The notes: a model not told the origin generated them from the sequence alone. DNA of 64,000 nucleotides from Solirubrobacter taibaiensis (GCA_027587225.1 JAPDDQ010000030.1:34799-98798); one strand, 5' to 3'. Counted from the stretch's first letter, positions 16,507-24,768 are shown. Made by a program: numbers and translations.

Positions 16507-17772
16507 ATGGGCATGATCGACGTAGGCGTCTTCCACCGCGTGCCTGGGCTGGCGGTGATCGATCCGGCGACCGGAGAGGCGATCGGACACGTTCCGGCGT
16601 GCGCGGCGCCGGAAGCGCACGACGCCGTGATCGCCGCCCGCGCCGCACACGGCGCCTGGGCGCGGACCGCCGCGGACGCCCGCGGCTCGCTGCTGAAGGC
16701 GGCCGCGCGCCGACTGCGTGAGCACGCGCGGGAGATCGCCGAACTGCAGACGCGCGAGACGGGCACGCCGCTGTCGGGGTCGCTCGGGGGCGTGGAACGG
16801 GGGATCTCCGCCATCGAGGCCTACGCGGAGCTCGGCCCGCTGGACCGCGCACCCGCCCCGCGAGGGGACCTCGTGGTGCGTGAGCCGCGCGGCGTCGTCG
16901 CGATCCTGATGCCGTGGGCGGACCCGCTCGCCGCCTCCTGCAGCGCGCTCGCGGCGTCGTTGGTGAGCGGCAACGTCGTGGTCCTCAAGCCGTCCGAGAA
17001 GGCGCCGCTGGCCGCCCAGCGCATGGTCGAGCTGCTCGACCTGGGCGACATCCTGCAGATCCTGCACGGCGACAAGCGCGCGGCGCAGCCGCTCTCGACC
17101 CATCCGGGCGTGGATCTCGTGATCCGGCCGGGGGAGGAGGCCGCGGGCAGCCACCTCGTGGTCATCGATGCGGGTGTGGACGCCGAGTGGGCGGCCGAGG
17201 AGGTCGCGTCGAGCGCCTTCGCCGGCTCCGGCCAGTCGTGCGGCTCCGTCGAGCGCGTGCACGTGCACCGGACCGTCGCGGAGCCGTTCCTCGAAGCGCT
17301 GGCCGCGCGGGCCCGCGCGCTGCGGATCGGACCGGGCCTGGCCACGGGCACCGAGCTCGGGCCGCTGATCGACGACGATCAGCGCGTGTGGGTGCACCGG
17401 CAGGTCCAGGATGCCGTCTACGAGGGTGCGGAGCTGCTGGCCGGCGGGGAGCCCCTGTACGGGCCGGGCTACTTCTACCCGCCCACCGTGCTCACCGGCG
17501 CGCCCGACGACGCGCTCGTGATCTGCGGAGAGACGCGCGGTCCGGTCGTGACCGTCCGCGTGGTCGACTCGTTCGGTGAGGCCCTGATGGGCAGCGAGCG
17601 CATCGGCATCGCCTCGGTCCTGACGCCGGCGCACGCCAACGCCCAGCGCGCCTGGCGCGAGCTCCCGGCCCGCACCGTCAGCGTCAACTCCGTCTTCTGC
17701 ACCCCGCGGCCGGGCGCCGAGCCCGAGCTGCTCACGGCCGTGACGCGCACCAAGGTCGTGCACCTTTCCTAA
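16507..17772 (+). CDS. Aldehyde dehydrogenase-like protein, internally shortened
   Basis: 421 residues against the usual 470-500. The N-terminal ALDH helices, the NAD-binding strand VVLKPSEKAP and the catalytic Cys in SGQSCG are present, as is the C-terminal GPV loop (ETRGPVV). What is missing is the stretch that should carry the FTGSTxxG cofactor loop and the LELGG motif with the general-base Glu; the protein goes from VDLVIRPGEE straight to SHLVVIDAGVD. It may be a degenerate or re-purposed ALDH. ATG 16507 follows a G-rich box; the frame is open farther upstream. The stop codon TAA lies inside a palindromic repeat. Confidence 0.75.
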   Translation: MGMIDVGVFHRVPGLAVIDPATGEAIGHVPACAAPEAHDAVIAARAAHGAWARTAADARGSLLKAAARRLREHAREIAELQTRETGTPLSGSLGGVERGISAIEAYAELGPLDRAPAPRGDLVVREPRGVVAILMPWADPLAASCSALAASLVSGNVVVLKPSEKAPLAAQRMVELLDLGDILQILHGDKRAAQPLSTHPGVDLVIRPGEEAAGSHLVVIDAGVDAEWAAEEVASSAFAGSGQSCGSVERVHVHRTVAEPFLEALAARARALRIGPGLATGTELGPLIDDDQRVWVHRQVQDAVYEGAELLAGGEPLYGPGYFYPPTVLTGAPDDALVICGETRGPVVTVRVVDSFGEALMGSERIGIASVLTPAHANAQRAWRELPARTVSVNSVFCTPRPGAEPELLTAVTRTKVVHLS

Positions 17773-17792
17773 AGGTGCCAGGCACCTTTAGG
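17768..17792. repeat. Palindromic gene-end repeat, copy 1
   Basis: Perfect palindrome with 12-base arms around a central A; the left arm is CCTAAAGGTGCC (17768-17779). Its TAA (17770-17772) is the stop codon of the aldehyde dehydrogenase gene. The inner 21 bases are identical to the copy at 60725-60745. It could also act as a Rho-independent-like terminator. Confidence 0.8.
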
Positions 17793-17805
17793 TAGGGGAC
17801 GTATC

Positions 17806-17850
17806 GGGGTCACCTAGGGTGATCCCCAATGGTGGGATGACGGTCGTCCC
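17806..17850. promoter_or_regulatory. Two dyads upstream of the PspC operon
   Basis: Dyad 1: GGGGTCACC at 17806-17814 facing GGTGATCCCC at 17818-17827. Dyad 2: GGGATGAC at 17834-17841 facing GTCGTCCC at 17843-17850 (one mismatch). Dyad 2 contains GGATGAC, also present in the dyad upstream of the SRPBCC/ABC operon at 38529-38546. The site is 15 bases before the PspC gene start, as expected for an operator or response-regulator site. Confidence 0.5.
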
Positions 17851-17865
17851 GGCAGCCTGTGCGCC

Positions 17866-18849
17866 ATGGAACCCGTAGCCCCCGAACGCAAGCTCACCCT
17901 CTCGACGTCCGACAAGCACGTCTGGGGCGTCGCGGGCGGCCTCGGCCGCTACTTCGGCGTGGACGCGATGCTGTTCCGGGTCGCGTTCGGGGTCTCGGTG
18001 GTGTTCGGCGGGATCGGGATCGTGGCCTACCTGGCCTTCGCCGCGTTCCTCGCTTCTGACAACGGCAAGCCGGCCTGGATCGCGGACAAGCCTCGCGCCG
18101 CTTCGGCCGCGGTCATCATCGCGCTCGCCGTCGCCGGGCTCACGACGTTGTCACCGCCCGGGTTCGTCCTCGGCCCGGGCCTGTTCGGGATCGCGGTCTT
18201 CACGCTGCTGGGCGTCGCCGGCTACCGCTCACTCAACGAGCAAGTGCGCAACGACCCGGCCAAGCTGGCGGCCAAGGGCGTGCTCGCCCTGATCGGGCTC
18301 GTCGCCGCGCTGGGCGCCGCGACCGGCATCGGGTTCATCGTCGCGCTCGGCGGCGGCGTCGCCGTGGCCGTCGTCTCGATGGTCGCCGGCCTCGGGCTGA
18401 TCACCGCCGGGCTGCTCGGCGGGCCGCGATGGCTCATCCTTCCGGTCCTGGTGCTCGTCGTCCCGCTCGCCGTCGTCTCCGCCGCCGACCTCAACCTCGA
18501 GGGTGGCGTCGGCGAGAAGACGTTCCGCCCGGCCGCGGTGGCCGACGTGCGCCCTGAGTACCGCGTCGGCGTCGGCCGCGTCGAGGTGGACCTGCGCGAC
18601 GTCAAGTTCCCCGCCGGCAACACCCAGGTGAGCGTGCGCGTCGGGATCGGCGAAGCGCGCGTGCTCGTGCCCGCCGGGATGTGCACGTCGATCCAGGGCG
18701 ACATCGGCATGGGTGCGGCGGACATCCCCGAGCGCTTCGAGGAGGGTCCGGACATCACCATCCGCGAGAACCGCAAGCAGCTCGTGATCAACGCCGACGT
18801 CGGCGTCGGCCACCTGCAGGTCGACCGGGATCGCAACGCCTGCACATGA
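17866..18849 (+). CDS. PspC-domain membrane protein with LiaF-like C-terminal domain
   Basis: 327 residues. A PspC domain (about 10-67, with WGVAGGLGRYFGVD and one membrane segment) is followed by four or five more membrane segments (to about 205) and an extracytoplasmic or cytoplasmic beta-rich domain (about 220-320) resembling the cell-wall-active antibiotic response domain of LiaF/VraT. Such proteins sense envelope stress and restrain a cognate kinase. It heads an operon in which each junction overlaps (ATGA, ATGA, GTGA), ending with a PspC-domain kinase and a NarL-type regulator, so a LiaFSR-like stress system is likely. Confidence 0.85.
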   Translation: MEPVAPERKLTLSTSDKHVWGVAGGLGRYFGVDAMLFRVAFGVSVVFGGIGIVAYLAFAAFLASDNGKPAWIADKPRAASAAVIIALAVAGLTTLSPPGFVLGPGLFGIAVFTLLGVAGYRSLNEQVRNDPAKLAAKGVLALIGLVAALGAATGIGFIVALGGGVAVAVVSMVAGLGLITAGLLGGPRWLILPVLVLVVPLAVVSAADLNLEGGVGEKTFRPAAVADVRPEYRVGVGRVEVDLRDVKFPAGNTQVSVRVGIGEARVLVPAGMCTSIQGDIGMGAADIPERFEEGPDITIRENRKQLVINADVGVGHLQVDRDRNACT

Positions 18850-19019
18850 GGCGAGGCCGTGTCGACCGCACGCTCATCGTCGCGGGGCTCGCGACCATCG
18901 CGCTCGGCACGCTGCTGCTGCTGGACCGGCTCGGGTCGATCGACCTGCGCTTCGAGTACATGGCACCGGCGGTCCTGGCCGCGATCGGCCTCGTCCTGCT
19001 CGCCGCCGGTCTCACATGA
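18846..19019 (+). CDS. Small two-segment membrane protein, 57 residues
   Basis: Starts MRRGRVDRTLIVAG at an ATG overlapping the stop of the PspC gene (ATGA) and ends with a TGA overlapping the ATG of the kinase gene, so it is embedded in the operon and very probably translated. Two hydrophobic stretches (about 9-27 and 37-56) are split by LDRLGSIDLRFE; the N-terminus is basic, placing both ends inside. It resembles the short LiaI/LiaF N-terminal membrane module (DUF5668-like). It probably works with the PspC protein or the kinase in envelope sensing (inference). Confidence 0.8.
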   Translation: MRRGRVDRTLIVAGLATIALGTLLLLDRLGSIDLRFEYMAPAVLAAIGLVLLAAGLT

Positions 19020-20188
19020 GCACCGCTCCGCTGCCCGTCCGCCGGGACCCGTCACACGGGTACCTCGGCGGCGTCTGCGCCGGGTTCGCCGTTCGGTTCG
19101 GGATCGATCCGCTGCTGATCCGCATCGGGTTCATCGCCGCGGTCGCGATCGGCGGCGTGGCGATCCCGCTCTACGCCATCGCCTGGCTGCTGATCCCGGC
19201 CGAGGGCCCCGAGCGGCCCTCCGTCCAGCGCCTGCTCACGCGCTCGGACACGTGGCTCGTCGCCGCGGGGATGGGCTGCCTGACCGCCGCGGGCCTGCTG
19301 CTGCTCCGCGCCTGGGACGTGTGGTTCGTCGACGACCGCTTCATCTGGCCGTTCGTGATCGCCGCCGCGGGCGGCGCGCTGATCTGGCGCCAGTCGCAGA
19401 CCGCGCCGGAGCGCGTGGCGCAGCGGTCGCGGCTGCCGCGCCAGACCGTCAACCGGGCGACCGCGGGCGCGGCGCTGGTCGTCGGCGGCGCCTTGATCTT
19501 CCTGTACGTCAACGACGCCCTGGCGCCCGCGCGGGACATCGTCCTGCCGGTGCTGGTGATCCTCGTCGCGGCGGCGATCATCCTTGCCCCGTGGTGGATC
19601 CGGCTCGTGCGCGGACTGGCCGACGAGCGCGCGGAGCGGATTCGCTCGCAGGAGCGGGCCGACGTCGCCGCGCACCTGCACGACTCCGTCCTGCAGACGC
19701 TGGCGCTGGTGCAGAAGCGCGCGGACGATCCACGCGAGGTGGCGGCGCTGGCCCGGCGCCAGGAGCGCGAGCTGCGGGCGTGGCTGAACAACACCAAGCC
19801 CGCCGAGGTCTCGCTGGCGAGCGCGCTGGAAGCCGCGGCGGCCGAGGTCGAAGCCGACCACCACGTGCCGATCGAGGTCGTGACCGTGGGCGACGCGCCG
19901 CTCGCGGAGCCGGCCGCCGCGCTGGTGGCCGCGGCCCGGGAGGCGCTGGTGAACGCGTCCAAGTTCGCGGGGCCGGAGCCGATCGCGCTGTACGCCGAAG
20001 TGACCGACGATCGCGTGGAGGTGTTCGTGCGCGATCGCGGGCCCGGGTTCGCGGTCGACGACGTGCCCAACGACCGACGGGGCGTCCGTGACTCTATTGT
20101 CGGGCGTATGGAGCGCCATGGCGGCCGGGCGACGGTGCATTCCACCCCCGGCCACGGAACCGAGGTCGAGCTGGTGATCGAGCCGTGA
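19016..20188 (+). CDS. PspC-domain sensor histidine kinase
   Basis: 390 residues. PspC domain (about 12-62, GYLGGVCAGFAVRFG), then several membrane segments to about 200, then a compact transmitter. The phospho-acceptor region is HLHDSVLQTLALV (HisKA_3-like), and the ATPase domain carries AREALVNASKFA (N-box) and VRDRGPGF (G1 box). The family phosphorylates NarL/LuxR-type regulators; the cognate gene follows at once with a GTGA overlap. Together with the upstream PspC/LiaF-like protein it should sense membrane or cell-wall stress. Confidence 0.88.
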   Translation: MSTAPLPVRRDPSHGYLGGVCAGFAVRFGIDPLLIRIGFIAAVAIGGVAIPLYAIAWLLIPAEGPERPSVQRLLTRSDTWLVAAGMGCLTAAGLLLLRAWDVWFVDDRFIWPFVIAAAGGALIWRQSQTAPERVAQRSRLPRQTVNRATAGAALVVGGALIFLYVNDALAPARDIVLPVLVILVAAAIILAPWWIRLVRGLADERAERIRSQERADVAAHLHDSVLQTLALVQKRADDPREVAALARRQERELRAWLNNTKPAEVSLASALEAAAAEVEADHHVPIEVVTVGDAPLAEPAAALVAAAREALVNASKFAGPEPIALYAEVTDDRVEVFVRDRGPGFAVDDVPNDRRGVRDSIVGRMERHGGRATVHSTPGHGTEVELVIEP

Positions 20189-20826
20189 GATCCGTCGTCA
20201 TCGTCGACGATCACTCGCTGTTCCGCGCGGGTGTGCGCAGTGAGCTCGACGGCCTCGTGGACGTGATCGGGGACGCCGCGACCGTCGAGGAGGCGATCGA
20301 GTGCGTGGTCCGGCTCGAGCCCGACGTCGTACTCCTGGACGTGCACATGCCGGGCGGCGGCGGGCTGGAAGTGCTGCGCCAGGTGACCGAGAAGCGGCCC
20401 GCGCAGCGGTTCCTCGCCCTGAGCGTGTCCGACGCGCCCGAGGACGTGATCGCGATCATCCGCGCCGGCGCGCGCGGCTACGTCACCAAGACCATCTCCG
20501 GCGAGGAGCTCGCGGACGCCGTGCGGCGGATCGCGGACGGCGACGCGGTGTTCTCCCCGCGGCTCGCCGGGTTCGTCCTGGACGCGTTCGCGTCCATCAG
20601 CGGGCCGGTGGAGGTCAACGACCCCGAGCTCGAGCAGCTCACCGCGCGCGAGCGTGAGGTCCTGCGCCACATCGCCCGCGGCTACCTGTACAAGGAGATC
20701 GCGGCGCGGCTGAACATCTCGACCAAGACGGTCGAAGCGCACGTCAGCGCCGTACTGCGCAAGTTGCAGCTCTCGACCCGACACGAACTGTCCCGGTGGG
20801 CGGTCCAGCGCCGGCTCGTGGATTAG
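20185..20826 (+). CDS. NarL/LuxR-family response regulator
   Basis: 213 residues from GTG. Receiver domain with DDH at the N-terminus, phospho-acceptor Asp in LLDVHMPG (about residue 52) and Lys in YVTKTI; LuxR-type helix-turn-helix at about 150-205 with LTAREREVLRHIARG and ISTKTVEAHVS. It is the output of the PspC kinase encoded directly upstream and probably binds the dyads at 17806-17850 to control its own operon (inference). The end overlaps the start of the glycosylase gene by 31 bases. Confidence 0.9.
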   Translation: MRSVVIVDDHSLFRAGVRSELDGLVDVIGDAATVEEAIECVVRLEPDVVLLDVHMPGGGGLEVLRQVTEKRPAQRFLALSVSDAPEDVIAIIRAGARGYVTKTISGEELADAVRRIADGDAVFSPRLAGFVLDAFASISGPVEVNDPELEQLTAREREVLRHIARGYLYKEIAARLNISTKTVEAHVSAVLRKLQLSTRHELSRWAVQRRLVD

Positions 20827-21356
20827 CCGACCTGCGCGACGAGATCGTCGCGCACGGCGGGTGCGGCTACGAGCCGTGCGAGACCGCGACGCGGATGGTC
20901 CCCGGCGACGGGAACCCCGACGCCGCGGTGGTGTTCGTCGGCGAGGCGCCCGGGAAGACCGAGGACGAGCTCGGGCGGCCGTTCATGGGGCGCGCCGGGA
21001 AGCTGCTCGACGAGCTCCTCGCCGAAGCCGGCGTGGTGCGCGCGGACGTCTGGATCACGAACGTGGTGAAGGCGCGGCCGCCGAAGAACCGCGACCCGAA
21101 GGCGCCGGAGATCGCGCACTGGATGCCGTTCCTGGTGCGCGAGCTCGAGCTCATCCAGCCGCAGCTGATCGTGCCCCTGGGCCGGCACGCGCTGAAGCAC
21201 TTCGCGCCGGAGGCCAAGATCGGCGAGGTGCACGGCACGCTGCTCGACGAGCGGCTGTTCCCGCTCTACCACCCGGCCGCGGCGATGTATAACCAGACGC
21301 TCAAGGCGACGCTGTTCGAGGACGCCCGCGCGTTAGGTGCGCTGCTAGATCCCTAG
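20796..21356 (+). CDS. Uracil-DNA glycosylase, family 4-like, without the usual Fe-S cysteines
   Basis: 186 residues from GTG, overlapping the regulator gene by 31 bases. Motif A GEAPGKTED, the GRPFMGRAGKLL stretch, RPPKNRDP and the C-terminal YHPAA identify the UDG superfamily, closest to family 4, which removes uracil from DNA. Family 4 enzymes hold a 4Fe-4S cluster with CxxC plus two later Cys. Here only Cys23 and Cys28 (CX4C) exist; the positions expected to be Cys read VKARPP and EIAHWMP. The cluster is therefore probably absent. It may be a cluster-free subgroup; activity is likely but not shown. Confidence 0.82.
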   Translation: MGGPAPARGLADLRDEIVAHGGCGYEPCETATRMVPGDGNPDAAVVFVGEAPGKTEDELGRPFMGRAGKLLDELLAEAGVVRADVWITNVVKARPPKNRDPKAPEIAHWMPFLVRELELIQPQLIVPLGRHALKHFAPEAKIGEVHGTLLDERLFPLYHPAAAMYNQTLKATLFEDARALGALLDP

Positions 21357-22007
21357 CTCGTCGAGGGACGAGTGCAGTTCGGCGGCGTCGCGGTAGACGC
21401 GGAACGCGCCGGCGGCCTGCAGCTCGTCCGCGCCGTAGCCACCGCTCAGCAGCCCGATGCTGAGCATCCGCGCGCGGCGGGCGGCGAGCAGGTCCCACAC
21501 CGCGTCGCCGATCACGTAACACTCGGCGGGATCGGCGTCCAGGCGGCGCGCGCATTCGATGAACAGGTCGGGCTCCGGCTTCGCGCGGGCCACGTCGCCG
21601 CGTTCGACCACGACCGTGTCGTCCGGGATGCCGAGCGATTCGAGCGACGCGTCGATGCTCGGCCGGCGGCCACTCGTCGCGATCCCGTGCGTGACGTCCC
21701 GGTCACGGAGCTCCGCGAGCAGCGCGATCGCGCCCGGCAGGGGGCGGCGCTCCTCCAAAGGCAGCAGCTCGCGGAACAGGCGGTCGTGGATCAGCTGGAG
21801 CTCCTCGGCCTGCTCGTCGGTCAGCTCGTGCCCGATCTCGCGGCCGACCGCGCGGGTGAAAAGGCCGCCGCTCATCCCGATCTTGCGGTGGATGCGCCAC
21901 CCGTCCACCGCCATCCCGGTCTCCTGGAGGGCCTTCTGCCACGCAAAGACGTGGGCGTACACGGTGTCGACAAGTGTTCCGTCGAGGTCGAAGATCAGGG
22001 CTGGCAT
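21345..22007 (-). CDS. HAD-superfamily hydrolase, phosphoglycolate phosphatase-like
   Basis: 220 residues. The nucleophile motif FDLDGTLVD (Asp7, Asp9) opens the protein, an alpha-helical cap spans about 15-85, motif II Ser/Thr is in GIATSGR, the Lys is in RAKPEPD, and the acidic motif is VIGDAVWD. All catalytic residues are present. The cap and length fit the Gph/beta-phosphoglucomutase-like subgroup that removes phosphate from small metabolites; the substrate is not evident. It converges on the glycosylase gene with a 12-base overlap and is 5 bases from the oxidase gene on the same strand. Confidence 0.87.
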   Translation of the reverse strand: MPALIFDLDGTLVDTVYAHVFAWQKALQETGMAVDGWRIHRKIGMSGGLFTRAVGREIGHELTDEQAEELQLIHDRLFRELLPLEERRPLPGAIALLAELRDRDVTHGIATSGRRPSIDASLESLGIPDDTVVVERGDVARAKPEPDLFIECARRLDADPAECYVIGDAVWDLLAARRARMLSIGLLSGGYGADELQAAGAFRVYRDAAELHSSLDELGI

Positions 22008-22012
22008 GTCGG

Positions 22013-23104
22013 TCAGTTTGACCCGGCGCTCCTGAGCGACGGCGCACGCTCGCGAGTGTGGAGGCCGAAGTGGTGCGGCAGCGGGGCGCCACCGTGCCAG
22101 GCGGCGACGATGCGCTCGGCCAGCGCAGGGCCGTGCTTGAAGCCGTGGCCTGAGCCGCCGCCCACGAGCCAGACGCCGTCATGCGCGGCCGCGATGAAGT
22201 GCGAGTCGGGCGTGATCTCGTAGCGGCAGGTCTTCGTGCCCTTCAGCCGGGCGGTCGCGAGCGCGGGGAAGCGGTCGGCGACGTAGCCGCGCATCAGCTG
22301 CTCGGTCTCCGCCGTGGCGGGCGGGAGGTCGGCATCCGGGTCGAGCGGTGGGCCTTCTTGGTCCCAGGCGAATTTCACGCCGAGGTCGTCGAGGTCTCCG
22401 GTGCCGTAGACGCCGCGGTCGTAGTCGATCCAGGCCGGGACGCGCTCCCAGCCGGACCCGCCGTCGAGGAAGAACAGCTCCTGGAACGTCACGCGCACGT
22501 CGACGAGGCCCGGAAAGAGCTTCGCGAGCCAGCCGCCGCAGCTCCACACGACGCGGTCGGCTTCGAGGACCTCGTCGCCGAGACGCACGCGATCGCCGTC
22601 CGGCGCCGCGCGGCCCCGGACGACGCGGGCGCCACGTGCGGCCGCGGCCCGAGCGAGGGTCTGGACGGCGAACTGGGCCCGCAGCACACCGGCCTCGGGC
22701 TCGTGCAGCACCCAGGTGAGGTCGTCAGCGGCGAACGACGGGTACGCCCGGGTGAGGTCCTGGCGCTCGACCGGGATGCCGAGCGCGCGCAGCGTGGCCT
22801 CCGACTTGGCCTCCCAGCCATCGTCCGAGTGTGCGAACCACGACACGCCGGTCTCGGTGTACAGCGACGCGCCGGTCTCGGCTTCGAGCTCGCACCAGAG
22901 TGTGCGCGCTCGCCTCGCCATCGCGGTGTAGTCCGCGTCCGTGCCGTGGCCACACCGGATCAGGCGCGTCTCGCCGCCGCTCGTCGCGCGCACGTCGCCC
23001 GGCTCGAACTGGTCGACTAGCACGACGTCATCGCCACGCCTGGCGAGGTGCCAGGCCAGCGATGCGCCGAAGGTCCCGGCGCCCACGATCACGACGCGCT
23101 CCAC
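22013..23104 (-). CDS. FAD-dependent amine oxidase, SoxA/MTOX-like
   Basis: 363 residues from GTG, which places the FAD-binding motif VGAGTFG (7-13) at the N-terminus; a longer frame upstream is a shadow of the divergent gene. Features of the sarcosine oxidase/N-methyltryptophan oxidase group are the RATSGGETRLIR stretch, the strand GVWLVGGGSGHGFKHGP near the C-terminus, and KTCRYEITPDSHF, whose Cys aligns with the covalent FAD attachment site of these enzymes. The reaction is oxidation of a secondary amine or amino acid with O2; the substrate is unknown. No signal peptide. Confidence 0.85.
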   Translation of the reverse strand: MERVVIVGAGTFGASLAWHLARRGDDVVLVDQFEPGDVRATSGGETRLIRCGHGTDADYTAMARRARTLWCELEAETGASLYTETGVSWFAHSDDGWEAKSEATLRALGIPVERQDLTRAYPSFAADDLTWVLHEPEAGVLRAQFAVQTLARAAAARGARVVRGRAAPDGDRVRLGDEVLEADRVVWSCGGWLAKLFPGLVDVRVTFQELFFLDGGSGWERVPAWIDYDRGVYGTGDLDDLGVKFAWDQEGPPLDPDADLPPATAETEQLMRGYVADRFPALATARLKGTKTCRYEITPDSHFIAAAHDGVWLVGGGSGHGFKHGPALAERIVAAWHGGAPLPHHFGLHTRERAPSLRSAGSN

Positions 23105-23128
23105 GCCGGAGACGGTACAAAGAACGGC

Positions 23129-23776
23129 ATGCTGGTCGCCGCGCTCGCCTCGACGCTCGTCATCGGGCACTCCTCCGAAGGGCGCGAGATCCGCGCCACG
23201 CGGGTGGGGGAGGTGGGCGCGCCGGTGAAGGTCCTGGTCGTCGGCGACGTGCACGGGAACGAACCCGCCGGTGAAGCGATCGTGGCCGCACTGCGGAAGA
23301 AGTCCGTGGACGGCGTCCAGTTCTGGCTCATCCGCACGGCCAACCCCGACGGCCGCAAGGCGCGCTCCCGCCACAACGCGCGCGGCGTGGACCTGAACCG
23401 CAACTTCCCCTACCGCTGGGCGAAGGGCGCGAAGGGCACCTACTACCCCGGCCCGTCGGCCGGCTCAGAACCCGAGACCAAGGCGCTGATGCGCTTCGTG
23501 CGGCGGATCCGGCCGCAGCTCGGCATCTACTACCACCAGCACATGGGGATCACGGTCCGCGCGCGCAGCGTCGACACCGAGGTCCAACGTGACTACGCCC
23601 GCCGCACCGGGCTGCCCTTGCGCTGGTTGCCGAACTACCACGGCACCGCAATTGGCTGGCAGAACAACCTGATCAAGGACGGGACGGCGTTCGTGGTCGA
23701 GCTCAAGGCCGGCCAGGCGCCGGTGAAGACGCACGTCGACGCCGTGATCGCGGCAGCCAGGAGCTATGGGCGATGA
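23129..23776 (+). CDS. M14-family zinc carboxypeptidase-like protein
   Basis: 215 residues. The zinc site is HGNE (His42, Glu45), with the third ligand in YYHQHMG (His136 or His138) and the catalytic Glu in VVELKAG (Glu191). RTANPDGRKARSRHNARGVDLNRNFP is the substrate-binding Arg/Asn region of the family (Arg84-type Arg present). The N-terminus is only mildly hydrophobic, so export is uncertain. The substrate may be a peptidoglycan peptide or a C-terminal residue of a peptide. ATG stands 7 bases after a TACAAA box (23116-23121), suggesting a leaderless mRNA. ATGA overlap with the next gene. Confidence 0.85.
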   Translation: MLVAALASTLVIGHSSEGREIRATRVGEVGAPVKVLVVGDVHGNEPAGEAIVAALRKKSVDGVQFWLIRTANPDGRKARSRHNARGVDLNRNFPYRWAKGAKGTYYPGPSAGSEPETKALMRFVRRIRPQLGIYYHQHMGITVRARSVDTEVQRDYARRTGLPLRWLPNYHGTAIGWQNNLIKDGTAFVVELKAGQAPVKTHVDAVIAAARSYGR

Positions 23777-24324
23777 GGATCGTGCTGATCCGCCACGGTG
23801 AGACCGAGTGGAGCGCGTCGGGCAAGCACACGTCGACCACCGACATCCCGCTCACCCAGCGCGGGCGCGAGAAGGCGGTGACGTTGAAGAACCGGCTTGC
23901 GGGGCAGGAGTTCGCGCTGGTGCTGAGCTCGCCGCGGCAGCGGGCCTTGGAGACGGCGCGGCTGGCCAGCTTCGAGCCGGAGGTCGAGGACGACCTGGTC
24001 GAGGTGGACTACGGCGACTACGAGGGCCTGACGACGCCGGAGATCCGGGAGACGCGGCCGGGCTGGACGCTGTGGGCCGACGGCTCGCCCGGCGGCGAGA
24101 CCGTGGCCGACGCGGGTGCACGGGTGGACCGGGTGATCGCGCGCGCCTTGGCGGCCGACGGTGACGTCGCGCTGTTCGCCCACGGGCACATCCTGCGCGT
24201 GCTGGGCGCGCGCTGGCTCGAGCTCCCCGCGCAGCACGGCGCGAACCTGCTGCTGGACACCGCCGCGGTGTGCGAGCTCGGCTACGAGCGAGAGACGCGG
24301 GTCCTCGCGCACTGGAACACCTGA
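23773..24324 (+). CDS. Histidine phosphatase family protein (phosphoglycerate mutase-like)
   Basis: 183 residues. The RHGE motif (Arg7-Glu10), the second-half SSPRQRALETA, and the C-terminal FAHGHILRV contain the catalytic His pair and the Arg pocket. The short length and lack of the mutase insertion fit a broad phosphatase (CobC/acid phosphatase-like) rather than a glycolytic mutase. Coupled by ATGA overlap to the carboxypeptidase gene, so the two are co-expressed, but no pathway link is obvious. Confidence 0.87.
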   Translation: MRIVLIRHGETEWSASGKHTSTTDIPLTQRGREKAVTLKNRLAGQEFALVLSSPRQRALETARLASFEPEVEDDLVEVDYGDYEGLTTPEIRETRPGWTLWADGSPGGETVADAGARVDRVIARALAADGDVALFAHGHILRVLGARWLELPAQHGANLLLDTAAVCELGYERETRVLAHWNT

Positions 24325-24366
24325 GAACCACACCGTTTCCACAAGAAGCGGGTTGAAGCTGGTGGC

Positions 24367-24768
24367 ATGAAGAGATGGATCATCGCCGCCCTCGCCGTGC
24401 TCGCCGCCGTGGGCCTCGTCACCACCGCCACGGCCGCGCCGAGCAAGAAGCAGGCCGGGGCCGGCGCGTTCAACAAAGTGCTCGCGGCCAAGCTCGGCGA
24501 GCAGCTCAACAAGCCGGCGGACGACGTGCGCGCCGCCATGAAGGCCGCGCGCAAGGGCGTGAAGGCGACGGAGAAGGGCAAGAAGCGTGAGGTGTGGACC
24601 AACGCGGTTGCCGCCTCGCTGAAGGTGGAGCCCAAGGCCGTGATCGACGCCGTGCGCGCGCTCGTCAAGCAGCGCCTGGACTCGCTGGTCGAGGACGGCT
24701 GGATCACCGCCGAGCAGGCCGCCAAGCGTCAGGACAAGCTCTGGATCCCGTTCCTGCGCCTCCGCTGA
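24367..24768 (+). CDS. Secreted small helical protein (DUF2680-like)
   Basis: 133 residues. An N-terminal signal peptide (KRWIIAALAVLAAVG, cleavage near ATAA at about 23) precedes a basic, all-helical mature protein with two copies of a motif in which LAAKLGEQLNKPADDVRAAM and VAASLKVEPKAVIDAVRAL correspond, and an ending of the type DGWITAEQAAKRQDKL. Such repeats are typical of small exported proteins near two-component genes, some called DUF2680/YckD-like. Function unknown. Its stop TGA overlaps the CTG proposed as start of the next gene. Confidence 0.75.
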   Translation: MKRWIIAALAVLAAVGLVTTATAAPSKKQAGAGAFNKVLAAKLGEQLNKPADDVRAAMKAARKGVKATEKGKKREVWTNAVAASLKVEPKAVIDAVRALVKQRLDSLVEDGWITAEQAAKRQDKLWIPFLRLR

